DNA of 64,000 nucleotides from Bifidobacterium sp. ESL0728 (GTDB lineage Bacteria > Actinomycetota > Actinomycetes > Actinomycetales > Bifidobacteriaceae). The DNA is taken from positions 2,232,001 to 2,296,000 of the forward strand of contig NZ_CP113925.1 in NCBI RefSeq assembly GCF_029392015.1, read 5' to 3'. The number at the start of each line of letters is the position of its first letter. Position 1 is the stretch's first letter. The position numbers and the translations under genes were made by a program. Of the stretch, positions 17,061 to 25,497 are shown one piece after another. The notes under the pieces were generated by a model. It searched no databases and was not told the DNA's origin. It saw only the letters and a program-made list of their open reading frames with translations.

Positions 17061-17485
17061 TACTGGCTCGTTGCAGCCACGTTCTTATGGCTTTGCGGTT
17101 GCTGCCATGAGTAGTTTTCTTATATCCGATATTGACTCACTTATACCAGCATTCAGCCGATGTGTCACGCTTTTATATTTGACTTATTAAATTGGCAGAG
17201 CCAAAGAAGACTCTACCAATACGCCGAAAGCAGAAATAAGTGAGTTATTCAGATATTTCTCCCAATCGTATTTTTAATATCAAATTTTCAGCTTACGTAT
17301 CGAACTCAATCTGTTCGTTGAGCATGGAGCTTTCATGAGTTTACATTGCTCTTATAAATGTTTTTACATGTTGTTACATATTGCCGCAAATTCGTATTGT
17401 CTATGATTCTTTAACCATGCTTCCAACGAAGCGAACGATGATACATTTATAGACATCGAACGTACCGCTTATGAAGGGAGAACCG
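17061..17485. other. AT-rich spacer with likely promoter for the winged-helix gene
   Basis: I see no gene here. The right half holds TTTTACATG and TTGTTACATA as adjacent similar blocks near 17362-17380. A TTGCCG (17381)/TATGAT (17402) pair with a 15-bp spacer is a possible weak promoter. GAAGGGAG at 17473-17480 is the ribosome site of the next gene. Confidence 0.4.
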
Positions 17486-18367
17486 ATGAATAAGGCAACA
17501 ACAAGCCCAGCACCATACGATTGGCGTAAAACCCGTAAAGCCATTCTTGACAGGTCTCATCGTAAGTTCGTCCCCATTTCCCACGCCTTCATTCAAGCCC
17601 CAAAGGGCAGTAAGTCCAGGAAAGGCCCACTCGCGTCTTTGGTATCTAGCGGAAATGTGAGGCTACTCAATGCCTACCTGCTTATCGTAGCCATCACCAG
17701 CCACGTTGACCCAAACGGAGAATGGACAACCGCTCTCCCATTGCAAACCTGGGCACGTATATTCGGACTAAACATGGTCAAAGATCCAGCCTCAGAATCA
17801 GGTGGCAGACAAGCCGTAACCGTGGAATCAGGGAAAACCGCCACAACTCGCATTTTCCGCAGGCTGAAGGAACTGAAACTTATCGAGACCGAACGCATCG
17901 GCAAAGGACAAAACCGAGCTGTTAAGATACGGCTGCTGCGTGAAGATGGTTCCGGCGCCCCCTACACCCGACCGGAAAGGAGCTACATCCGTCTTTCTTA
18001 TGCATTGTGGCCGAATGATGGTAAAAGCAATCAGACAGGCACACAACAAACGCAGAACGTCATCGAAAACATTAAGATGCCAGGACTGGCGATGTTGCTG
18101 GTTTTTTTAAAGGAAAAGCAACCGTGCCAACTACCCATCGAACACATGCCCGAGTGGTATGGCTGGTCATCAGACACAGCGCAACGCGGCATCAATGAAC
18201 TCATCCATCTCGGCATACTCGGAAAAACACAGAAAATCATTGAAAGACCATTGAGCCCCACAGGGTATACGAAAGTCAATGAGTACACCATTTTGCCGCC
18301 ATTCGACAAGCCATCGATTGATAAGGCTCAATCATCCAACGCCAAGGAGAAGCATCATGTGCAATAA
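17486..18367 (+). CDS. Winged-helix protein, replication-initiator-like or regulator
   Basis: The protein has 293 residues from the ATG at 17486, chosen because AAGGGAG lies 5 bp before it and the ATG at 17471 would place the ribosome site inside the gene. The N terminus is very basic. A segment LVSSGNVRLLNAYLLIVAIT and the later FRRLKELKLIETERIGKG block look like a winged helix. A second winged-helix-like part (about 200-270) contains WSSDTAQRGINELIHLGIL. Two such domains are typical of plasmid and phage Rep-like initiators and of some regulators. The gene overlaps the DUF3800-like gene by 11 bp, so they act as a pair. Function is not established. Confidence 0.65.
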   Translation: MNKATTSPAPYDWRKTRKAILDRSHRKFVPISHAFIQAPKGSKSRKGPLASLVSSGNVRLLNAYLLIVAITSHVDPNGEWTTALPLQTWARIFGLNMVKDPASESGGRQAVTVESGKTATTRIFRRLKELKLIETERIGKGQNRAVKIRLLREDGSGAPYTRPERSYIRLSYALWPNDGKSNQTGTQQTQNVIENIKMPGLAMLLVFLKEKQPCQLPIEHMPEWYGWSSDTAQRGINELIHLGILGKTQKIIERPLSPTGYTKVNEYTILPPFDKPSIDKAQSSNAKEKHHVQ

Positions 18368-18920
18368 GCATTATGCATGGGGAGATGAAAGCGTTCGCGT
18401 CCAAGGTCCCGGCTCTTCGCAATACCTCATCGGCGTGTGTCTCTGCGACAAAAGCGAGTCGGACATACGCGCGGCCTTCAAAGATGCCCACCTTATTCAA
18501 GGCCCCAAGGTTCATTGGCGCGATATGAATGTAAGCGAACGGAAACGTTCAATCAAACTCATCAACAGCATGCATTTTACAAATCTGGTTGTTTCCGCGG
18601 GACCTATTACAGGCGCAATGAGGCCAGAACGCGCGCGGAGAAAATGCTTGGAAAAACTTATTCCTGCACTTGAGCACGACTACGGCATCACTCATCTCCG
18701 CATGGAAGCGAGGTCCAGCAAACAGGACATGGAAGAGATGGCGTTTATGCAGCATTTGCATGAGCGTGGTTTTCTGGACACGCTAAGATACAAATTACTT
18801 CCCGGATCGCAGGATGCACGTCTTTGGATACCCGACCAAATCCTAGGCGCGATTGGTGGCATTGACGCCGGAATTACCATGCCAATTGAAAACGTCAAAC
18901 GGGATTCAATAGAGCTATAA
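18357..18920 (+). CDS. DUF3800-like protein with predicted RNase H fold
   Basis: The 187-residue protein starts MCNKHYAWGDESVRV with the conserved Asp-Glu-Ser at residues 9-11. DUF3800 proteins typically open with a (F/Y)xDES strand and end with an aspartate-containing segment near (L/I)W..D.(I/V)(A/L)GA. Here that is LWIPDQILGAIGG. The fold is thought to be RNase H-like, so a nuclease is possible, but activity is not demonstrated here. The start is set by AAGGAG 9 bp upstream and lies within the upstream gene. A good promoter for a candidate small RNA begins 14 bp after the stop. Members of this family occur in mobile elements and defence loci. Confidence 0.7.
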   Translation: MCNKHYAWGDESVRVQGPGSSQYLIGVCLCDKSESDIRAAFKDAHLIQGPKVHWRDMNVSERKRSIKLINSMHFTNLVVSAGPITGAMRPERARRKCLEKLIPALEHDYGITHLRMEARSSKQDMEEMAFMQHLHERGFLDTLRYKLLPGSQDARLWIPDQILGAIGGIDAGITMPIENVKRDSIEL

Positions 18921-18933
18921 TGCATTTTCTCTA

Positions 18934-18962
18934 TTGCAGAAAAAGAAATTTTCTTCTATACT
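18934..18962 (+). promoter_or_regulatory. Sigma-70-type promoter of candidate small RNA (copy 1)
   Basis: TTGCAG at 18934-18939 and TATACT at 18957-18962 are spaced by exactly 17 bp. The expected transcription start is near 18969, immediately before the conserved hairpin RNA. Confidence 0.7.
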
Positions 18963-19046
18963 TTATGTATAGCCTACCCTTAAGGGGGCAAGGAAGTGGA
19001 AGCCGGATTCCCTGTGTTTCATGGGGCCCGGCTTCCGCGCTTTTCA
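18963..19046 (+). ncRNA. Candidate small RNA with conserved hairpin, copy 1
   Basis: After the promoter comes a short CCCTTAAGGG helix, then the block GGAAGTGGAAGCCGGAT (from 18992), a variable loop, and CCGGCTTCCGCGCTTTTCA ending at 19046. The two blocks pair as an 11-bp stem with one G-U, closed by a further CCC/GGG helix. A second copy lies at 55524-55610 with the same stem sequences, a changed but still paired inner helix, and a similar distance to a TATA-type -10 box. Conserved stem with varied paired bases argues for an RNA. I do not recognise the family. It does not match 6S, tmRNA or RNase P RNA. Confidence 0.65.
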
Positions 19047-19150
19047 GCTTTGCTGGCTCTATCCCAAATAAAACGACAGCCTCTGCCCACATTATCTTGT
19101 AGCTAAATCCCCCTACTCTACATGCACGCGGCATACGCTTTAACTTCTAT

Positions 19151-19172
19151 ATCTGTGCAAAAACGCACAGAT
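19151..19172 (-). terminator. Hairpin downstream of gatD
   Basis: ATCTGTGC and GCACAGAT form a perfect 8-bp stem around AAAAAC, 7 bp beyond the gatD stop codon on the minus strand. The T-tract is poor, so termination strength is uncertain. Confidence 0.5.
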
Positions 19173-19179
19173 GCTTCCC

Positions 19180-20019
19180 TTACCGTGGCCTTGATGAGGC
19201 GACGCGACGGGCGTTGGCGGCCAGGGCATCGATGTGGGCGAGCTCGGCTTTTTGCGACTCGCTTTGCTGCGGCTGGAAATCGCCGTAGCGATGGGTTGCG
19301 GCGGCACGGATAAGGAAGTCAGAAACCTCGGGGTTCTTGGGCAGGAGCGGGCCGTGCATATAGGTGCCGATGACGTTGTGCACTCGAGCGCCTTCCGTCA
19401 TGTCTTTGCCGTTGTTGCCCCAGCCCTCGTGGTCGACGTGGCCGAACGGCTGCACGCCTTCGCGCAGGAAGGTTTGGCCGGAATGGTTCTCGTAGCCGAT
19501 GACGTCGCCGAACCGGTCGGAATGTTCGAGCAAGTTGCCGATCATGCGGGTTTCGCGCCCTTCGGTATAGACGCCGAAAATGCCGATACCTTCAAGTTTC
19601 GTGCCGTCGATGGTCTCGAAATACTCGCCGAACAGTTGGTACATGCCGCAGATCATGAGCATCGGCACGTCCTCTTCGGCCAGTTTTCGCAGGATATCCG
19701 CCCGCTTGAAGAAATCTTCGGAAATCTTCTTCTGGCCGTTGTCCTGCCCGCCGCCGCCGAGAATCATGTCGACATGTTCCGGCCATGGGTCGCCCTGATT
19801 GTAGGTGTGGATGACCGGCTCGTAGCCGTAGAGCGCAAGCCGACGCTTGACCGTCAAGACGTTGCCCCAGTCGCCGTAGATGTTCATATCCTTTGGATAA
19901 ATGGACATGACATCGATCGGGCGAGCGGTCGAAGAAGATCGCACATCATCCTGATTGGTCTGAGATACATCTGCTGTTACGCCAGCGCCAACGGACATGG
20001 TATCCATATCATCACTCAT
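19180..20019 (-). CDS. gatD: Lipid II isoglutaminyl synthase, glutamine amidotransferase subunit
   Basis: The 279-residue protein is a class I glutamine amidotransferase of the CobB/CobQ-like type. It has the catalytic Cys in LMICGMYQLFG, the catalytic His in GTYMHGPLLPKN, and the GGGGQDNGQ segment near residue 90. GatD supplies ammonia to MurT for amidation of the D-Glu carboxylate of lipid II. The murT gene lies directly upstream on the same strand, 131 bp away. The ATG at 20019 has GGGGAG 8 bp upstream. About 40 residues before the domain core form a polar, Ser/Asp-rich extension. Identity is firm from motif and context. Confidence 0.93.
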   Translation of the reverse strand: MSDDMDTMSVGAGVTADVSQTNQDDVRSSSTARPIDVMSIYPKDMNIYGDWGNVLTVKRRLALYGYEPVIHTYNQGDPWPEHVDMILGGGGQDNGQKKISEDFFKRADILRKLAEEDVPMLMICGMYQLFGEYFETIDGTKLEGIGIFGVYTEGRETRMIGNLLEHSDRFGDVIGYENHSGQTFLREGVQPFGHVDHEGWGNNGKDMTEGARVHNVIGTYMHGPLLPKNPEVSDFLIRAAATHRYGDFQPQQSESQKAELAHIDALAANARRVASSRPR

Positions 20020-20150
20020 GCCAATCTCCCCTCAGATAATGCCAGCGCCATCATTTTTCTTTGGATAAGTATCTGCTTACGAAATTTCGTTGACCGGTTG
20101 TCACACCCGCAAGCAGATATATTCGTTGCAGCCATCAGTGCCATCGTCTT

Positions 20151-21761
20151 CTACTTCCCCACCCCGGCGTCGGCGACTTTGGCGTATTTGCCAAGCTCCG
20201 AACGTACCTTGAGCATTGCGGTATACGTGCAATAGATATGTTTCGGCGTGCCGGGATTAGCCGTGACGAACGAACGCACGGCCTCCTCGATGTCCGTGTC
20301 CGTTTGCACGACTTTGACGCCTTCGTATTCAAGCCTTAACGCCATATCCCAAGCGCGAACGCCCGAAACCATCTTCACACCCGTGCCACGCAGCGAAGTG
20401 AAATCGACATCCCACAGCCAGCTCATATCACGCCCGTCGGCATATTCATCATTAATGACAATCATCGTATCGTGACCAGCAGGCGCGAAACTCGCCAGCG
20501 ACATTCTGAAGCCCATCGGATTCTTCACCAAAAGCAGCTCGACCGGTGCCTCGTCAACAGTGATGACCTCGCCGCGACCGAACGCCGGAGTTACGTGCGA
20601 AAGCGCGCGCATCAACCGTTCATCGCGCGCCCTTGGCAACGTCGTGTCGACGTTCTCAATCTGCTCGCTGGCCGCACGAACCACCGCGAGCGCCGCAGCC
20701 GCGTTGAACAGGTTGTAGGCCCCCTCAAGCTGAACCTTGGTCTCGAATTCGGCATCGTCCATCACGAATTCCGCCTCATGGTCGCCCACACGGTTCAGCA
20801 CCACGTCCGCGAGCCGCCGCGATGCCAATGAATCAGTCATCGCCGAGGAAGCAGAGACGGTCTCCCGCGCATCGAGCTTGGGGATGATCCTGTCGCCTGC
20901 GGAATCGAATACATCATGCGAAGTCGTCGTATCGACTTGCGAGTCAGACCCGGCGACGGCGGGCGCGACGGCGCTGGCCAAGGCCGTGTTCACGCCTTCC
21001 ACTTTCGCGGCGGCTTTTTCGGCAGCCGACAAATCCCCGGCATGCATGTCATCATCGGATGGGAACAGCTTGCGTAATTCGTCGGAAAGCCCGAAATACC
21101 TTACCTGCGTACCCTGCGGCACGACGTTCGCAAGCGCCGCAATGCGACGGTCCTCGCGGTTCAAAACAACAGTTCCGGTCGTAGCCTGCGCAACATGGCT
21201 CAGCAAGCGAGCGGTGTTGTCGATTTCGCCGAAACGGTCGAGCTGGTCGCGCATGACGTTCAGAAGCAAGGAATAACGTGGCTTGACCTGGTGGACGAAA
21301 TGCACCGCGTAGGCCTCGTCAAGCTCCAGCACCGCAATATCGGCGTCGAGCTTGCCGGAAGCCGAAACTTCGGTGAGCAACGCCGAGACGACGCCGCGTG
21401 TGAAGTTGGAACCGGTGGGGTTGGTGAATACCTTGAGATTGAGGTCTTCCAAAATCGACGCAACCATGCGCGTGGTCGTGGTCTTGCCGTTGGTGCCGGA
21501 AACCAAGACGACCCCATAGCGCAACTGGCCGAGCGTGCGCGCCAAAAAGCCGGGGTCAATCATCTCGACCACCTTGCCTGGGAACGCGCTACCGCCGTGA
21601 TGCAGCAGGCGGGAAAGGCCTCGGACCGCTTTGCCGATAGTCGGCGTAGCGAAGGCGTTCCACGGCTTGCGCGGTGAAGAAGTCTTGTCCGTCATGTCGC
21701 GTTCCTTATCGCCGGCACTGTCGGCCGTGCTGATGTTGTCGGTATTTGGAGTGTTCATCAT
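20151..21761 (-). CDS. murT: Lipid II isoglutaminyl synthase, Mur ligase-like subunit
   Basis: This 536-residue protein has the Mur-ligase ATP-binding loop GTNGKTTTT at about residues 89-97, the metal-site ELDEAY region and LNVMRDQLDRFGEIDNT, which are typical of MurT. The C-terminal DUF1727-type domain carries NDEYADGRDMSWLWDVDF. MurT with GatD amidates lipid II in the cytoplasm. The four-cysteine zinc ribbon usually found in the middle of MurT is absent: only one Cys is present in the whole protein, near the C terminus. Its place (about 226-315) is taken by an Ala/Ser/Asp-rich stretch. The start at 21761 (ATGATG) has only a weak ribosome site. dnaB ends 64 bp upstream. Confidence 0.92.
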   Translation of the reverse strand: MMNTPNTDNISTADSAGDKERDMTDKTSSPRKPWNAFATPTIGKAVRGLSRLLHHGGSAFPGKVVEMIDPGFLARTLGQLRYGVVLVSGTNGKTTTTRMVASILEDLNLKVFTNPTGSNFTRGVVSALLTEVSASGKLDADIAVLELDEAYAVHFVHQVKPRYSLLLNVMRDQLDRFGEIDNTARLLSHVAQATTGTVVLNREDRRIAALANVVPQGTQVRYFGLSDELRKLFPSDDDMHAGDLSAAEKAAAKVEGVNTALASAVAPAVAGSDSQVDTTTSHDVFDSAGDRIIPKLDARETVSASSAMTDSLASRRLADVVLNRVGDHEAEFVMDDAEFETKVQLEGAYNLFNAAAALAVVRAASEQIENVDTTLPRARDERLMRALSHVTPAFGRGEVITVDEAPVELLLVKNPMGFRMSLASFAPAGHDTMIVINDEYADGRDMSWLWDVDFTSLRGTGVKMVSGVRAWDMALRLEYEGVKVVQTDTDIEEAVRSFVTANPGTPKHIYCTYTAMLKVRSELGKYAKVADAGVGK

Positions 21762-21825
21762 TCACCGATCTTGCATAAACGCTGATCTAATAATTCCTTG
21801 AAGACGCATGGCGATGTATCCTGCA

Positions 21826-23259
21826 TCAGACCCCCTGGTTGGGATCCTGCGGCATATCGCGGAAACGGGAATACTCACCTTGGAAGGCAAGCGGGAACGT
21901 ACCGGTTTTGCCGTTGCGGTGCTTGGCGAGGATGATATCAGCTTCGCCCGGCCGGTCCTCTTCATTGTAGAAATCGGGACGGTGGACGAGGAAGACCACG
22001 TCGGCGTCCTGCTCGATGGAACCGGATTCACGCAGATCGGCGAGCTGCGGCTTCTTGTCGTTACGCATTTCGGGTCCGCGGTTGAGCTGGGAAAGCGCGA
22101 CCACGGGCACCTCAAGTTCCTTGGCCAGAAGCTTCAGCGCACGCGAGAAGCCGGAAACCTCCTGCTGACGGCTTTCCTCCTGCTTGCCGGAACTCATGAG
22201 CTGCAGGTAGTCGATGATGACCAGTTTGAGGTCGTTGGTCTGCTTCAGGCGGCGGCACTTCGCACGGATTTCCATCAGGCTCATGTTCGGGCTGTCGTCC
22301 AGGAAGAGCGGCGCATTCTGCATGGCCGTCCAGAAATCATTGAGCGTGTTCCAACGCTCCGGGGTCAGGCTGTCGTTGTCCGCGCGACGCAAGGCGACCA
22401 GCGGGATACCGGTTTCGGCGGAGATGATACGTTGCGCGAGCTCGGTTTTGCTCATCTCGAGCGAGAAGATGACGGTGGTCAGATTGTTGTGCAACGCGGC
22501 CGAACGCGCGAAATCCACGCCGAGCGTGGACTTACCCATCGCCGGTCGGCCCGCGACCACGATCATCTGGCCAGGCTGCAGACCCTGCGTCTCGTCGTCA
22601 ATGCCTTTGAAACCTGTGGGCACGCCTTTTTCGATGGTACCGTTCTGCAGGGCGTCAAGCTGATCAAGCGCGTCGTGGACCACCGGGCCGATGGCCTCAT
22701 AATCCTGCCGTACCTTGCCGACACTCATCTCGTAGACCTCGGACTGGGCCAGGTTCACCACGTCCTCGGCCTGCGAGCCTTCCGCAGAGTAGCCGAGCTG
22801 TGCGATTTTCGTTCCGGCGGCGATGACATTTCGGAGGATAGCGCGCTGATGGACGATTTCGGCGTAATACGTAGCGTTTGCAGCCGTGGGCACGGAGGCC
22901 ACAAGGCTGTGCAGGTAATCGGCACCGCCCACTTTTTCGAGGTTGCCGTCTTTCAGGAGCGCGTTGGCGACGAGCACCGCATCAACGGGCTCTGAGGCAG
23001 AGAACAGCGTGATGATAGCCTCATAGATGGTCTGGTGTTTGGGCTGGTAGAAATCCGAGACGTCAATGAGCTGCGAGACCTCGCCGATGGCATCCTTACT
23101 CATCAGCATGCCGCCCAAAACGGCCATTTCCGCGTCATCGTCGTGGGGTGGGATCCGGTCAAACAACGTTGCGTTGTTCGCCGAAGTGTCAGCGCTGAAG
23201 TTCCCTGAATTGTAATCGCTGCCCGTACGCGTTGAGTCCCAAGATTTTCCGTCTGCCAT
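21826..23259 (-). CDS. dnaB: Replicative DNA helicase DnaB
   Basis: DnaB is the hexameric 5'-3' helicase of the replication fork. The 477-residue protein has the N-terminal DnaB domain (DAEMAVLGGML...), Walker A in GRPAMGKST, Walker B in VIIDYLQLM, and the SQLNRGPE and DLRESGSIEQDAD motifs of the RecA-like core. I chose the ATG at 23259 because the 26 codons upstream have no family similarity. There is hardly any Shine-Dalgarno sequence before it. No intein is present. The upstream spacer contains a cluster of DnaA boxes, unusual near dnaB. Confidence 0.96.
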   Translation of the reverse strand: MADGKSWDSTRTGSDYNSGNFSADTSANNATLFDRIPPHDDDAEMAVLGGMLMSKDAIGEVSQLIDVSDFYQPKHQTIYEAIITLFSASEPVDAVLVANALLKDGNLEKVGGADYLHSLVASVPTAANATYYAEIVHQRAILRNVIAAGTKIAQLGYSAEGSQAEDVVNLAQSEVYEMSVGKVRQDYEAIGPVVHDALDQLDALQNGTIEKGVPTGFKGIDDETQGLQPGQMIVVAGRPAMGKSTLGVDFARSAALHNNLTTVIFSLEMSKTELAQRIISAETGIPLVALRRADNDSLTPERWNTLNDFWTAMQNAPLFLDDSPNMSLMEIRAKCRRLKQTNDLKLVIIDYLQLMSSGKQEESRQQEVSGFSRALKLLAKELEVPVVALSQLNRGPEMRNDKKPQLADLRESGSIEQDADVVFLVHRPDFYNEEDRPGEADIILAKHRNGKTGTFPLAFQGEYSRFRDMPQDPNQGV

Positions 23260-23392
23260 GCCGTCAAGCTTAACCAAATCACCGTAAAAAATCAGCGTTT
23301 TGCGCAGGCTTCCTCCGAAAGCTCTACAACATAACAACGAAAATGTTCATTTTATTTTCGACCTCACATGACGACACGCACGGGGTTTTATC

Positions 23393-23495
23393 TGTGGATA
23401 AGAAAATTTGTTATCCACATTTTGGGCGTGTCATTGGGGACAATGCACAAAGTTATCCACACCATGGGGATAACTCTGTGCACAACGTGGGGATA
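23393..23495. promoter_or_regulatory. Cluster of DnaA boxes upstream of dnaB
   Basis: Three perfect TTATCCACA boxes occur: 23393-23401 (minus), 23411-23419 (plus) and 23453-23461 (plus). Two near matches (TGGGGATAA at 23465-23473 and GTGGGGATA at 23487-23495) follow. The rest of the spacer, 23500-23810, is strongly AT-rich and contains no gene. Such a cluster binds DnaA in origins, in DnaA-titrating sites or in DnaA-controlled promoters. Confidence 0.8.
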
Positions 23496-23811
23496 GCGGC
23501 TTCTCTACGCATTTGCGATTTGCATAATATTTTATCTTGTGATAGTCCATCTATCTTTTGAAAAACTGATTATTGAACATTTCCTGATATCGATTTAGAG
23601 ACAATAAAATATGAATTTGTCTCAAAATTGCTGTCGAAATAAAATAATATTGATCATTAGAGATGTCATTCGTTTCCAGTCAAACGAATTTTCATAGCGC
23701 CAAACAACCGATATCCCGCCTCCGTTCTTTGACCTATGCAGCAAAGACAAAAGAACGGACATAATCGGGCAGAACGGCCAGATATTTATGTTTTTGAATC
23801 AGCAGAGATAC

Positions 23812-23846
23812 AAAAATCTCCCCACCAAAATTTCAGTGGGGAGATT
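23812..23846 (-). terminator. Terminator of murA
   Basis: AATCTCCCCAC and GTGGGGAGATT pair over 11 bp around a short loop. On the minus strand the hairpin is followed by TTTTTG. It lies 28 bp past the murA stop codon. Confidence 0.9.
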
Positions 23847-23873
23847 GTAAACAGCTAGGAAAGGCGGGAAACC

Positions 23874-25199
23874 TTAGTCGAAATCGGCACCAAGGGCGGC
23901 AAGCTTGCCACGGAAGTCGGCATAGCCGCGATCGATCAGGCTGATGCCCTGCACGTTCGACGGGCCGTTGGCCGCGAGCGCCGCGATGAGATGGCTGAAG
24001 CCGCCACGCAGGTCCGGCACATCGATGTCGCGCCCTTCGAGTGGTGTGGGCCCGAAGATGACGGCGGAATGCTTGTAGTTGCGCTGCTGGAAACGGCAAG
24101 GCAGGCTGCCGAGGCATTCGCGGTAGAGCTGAATAGTCGCGCCCATCTTGATCAGCGGCTTGGTGAAGCCGAAGCGATTCTCGTAAACGGTCTCGTGCAC
24201 GATCGAGAGGCCATTGGCCTGCGTCAACGCGACGACAAGCGGCTGCTGCCAGTCGGTCATGAAGCCGGGATGCACATCGGTTTCGATGGCCACGGGCTTC
24301 AAGTCCCCGCCCGGGTGCCAGAAACGGATGCCCTCGTCGGTGACGTCGAACTCGCCGCCGATCTTGCGATAAACGTTGAGGAACGTCATCATCTCGGGCT
24401 GCGTGGCGCCTTTGACGAAGATGTCACCGTGCGTGGCGAGCGCGGCCGAAGCCCAGGAAGCGGCCTCGATGCGATCGGTCAGCGCGGTGTGGGTGAAGCC
24501 CTTGAGCGTCTTGACGCCTTCGATGCGGAACGTGCGGTCGACATCGACGGAAATGATCGCGCCCATCTTCTGCAGAACGGCGACCAAGTCCATGATTTCA
24601 GGCTCGGTGGCGGCACCGGAAAGCTCGGTCTTGCCTTCGGCCTGGACCGCGGCCAGAAGCGTCTGCTCGGTCGCGCCTACCGACGGGTAGGGAAGGTGAA
24701 TCTTCGCGCCGTGCAGACCGTTGGGAGCGGTGATATGAATGCCGTCGCGGTGTTCCTTGTCCACGTTGGCGCCGAGCTTGCGCAGGGTCTCCAAATGGAA
24801 ATCGATCGGACGGCCGCCGATGTTGCACCCGCCAAGCTGCGGAATGAAGGCCTCGCCCAAACGGTGCAGCAACGGGCCGGAGAAGAGGATCGGGATGCGC
24901 GAGGAACCGGAAAGCGTGTCCACATCGGCCACGTCGGCGAGACGGACGTTGGTTGCGTCAATGCGCAGCGTGCCCTTGGCGTCATCCCAATCGACGGTCG
25001 CGCCGTGCAGACGCAGCAGGTCGGAAACAACGTGGACGTCGCGGATCTCGGGGACATTCTTGAGCAGGGAGACCCCGGGCGCGAGCAGGGCGGCCACCAT
25101 GGCCTTGCTTACGAAATTCTTGGCGCCGCGCACCTTGATGGTGCCGTTAAGCGGTTTGCCGCCTTCGACGTGCAGGACGTCTTCTGTAGTATCTGCCAA
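23874..25199 (-). CDS. murA: UDP-N-acetylglucosamine 1-carboxyvinyltransferase
   Basis: MurA transfers enolpyruvate from PEP to UDP-GlcNAc, the first committed step of peptidoglycan synthesis. The protein has about 441 residues in the two-domain EPSP-synthase-like fold, with KVRGAKNFVSKAMVAAL at the N terminus and the catalytic Cys in GGCNIGGRPIDFH. The best start is the TTG at 25199, giving LADTTEDVLHVEGG, because AAAGAGG lies 6 bp upstream. The 31 codons before it have no similarity to the family. The active Cys implies sensitivity to fosfomycin, which is knowledge of the family. The gene is alone with its own terminator. Confidence 0.95.
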   Translation of the reverse strand: MADTTEDVLHVEGGKPLNGTIKVRGAKNFVSKAMVAALLAPGVSLLKNVPEIRDVHVVSDLLRLHGATVDWDDAKGTLRIDATNVRLADVADVDTLSGSSRIPILFSGPLLHRLGEAFIPQLGGCNIGGRPIDFHLETLRKLGANVDKEHRDGIHITAPNGLHGAKIHLPYPSVGATEQTLLAAVQAEGKTELSGAATEPEIMDLVAVLQKMGAIISVDVDRTFRIEGVKTLKGFTHTALTDRIEAASWASAALATHGDIFVKGATQPEMMTFLNVYRKIGGEFDVTDEGIRFWHPGGDLKPVAIETDVHPGFMTDWQQPLVVALTQANGLSIVHETVYENRFGFTKPLIKMGATIQLYRECLGSLPCRFQQRNYKHSAVIFGPTPLEGRDIDVPDLRGGFSHLIAALAANGPSNVQGISLIDRGYADFRGKLAALGADFD

Positions 25200-25434
25200 A
25201 ATCAACCTCTTTCGTCGGCCCTCTATATAAGCGAGCTTACTACTACATAGTGTGCCACAATGGTTGTGGTGGCTCGGTGAAGCCATGCCCAAAATGCGCC
25301 CGAGGCCGAACGGACTTGTCTAGTTTGTATGGTTTTGACTTACGAAACGGCTTGAAAGCGCCGTTTTTAAGTGATATTCAGACATTATTATTACGGTCTC
25401 GTTTTTGACGATACGTTTCGCGGCAAATAACAAC

Positions 25435-25469
25435 TTGCGCGGTCTCGCCGAAATGACGGAACCGCGCAA
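25435..25469 (-). terminator. Terminator of leuD
   Basis: TTGCGCGGT and ACCGCGCAA form a 9-bp GC-rich stem located 29 bp beyond the leuD stop on the minus strand, followed by a mildly T-rich run. The remaining spacer to murA (25200-25434) shows only promoter-like AT-rich sequence. Confidence 0.6.
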
Positions 25470-25497
25470 ATTAAACCAAGTTTGAATAGGAACTACC

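Noticed and set aside
18921..19102. Small open frame after the DUF3800-like gene
   Set aside because: It overlaps the small-RNA promoter and hairpin and has neither ribosome site nor recognisable product.
23260..23811. Chromosomal origin oriC
   Set aside because: DnaA boxes and AT-rich DNA are present, but dnaA, dnaN, recF and rpmH are not next to it, so I call it only a DnaA-box cluster.
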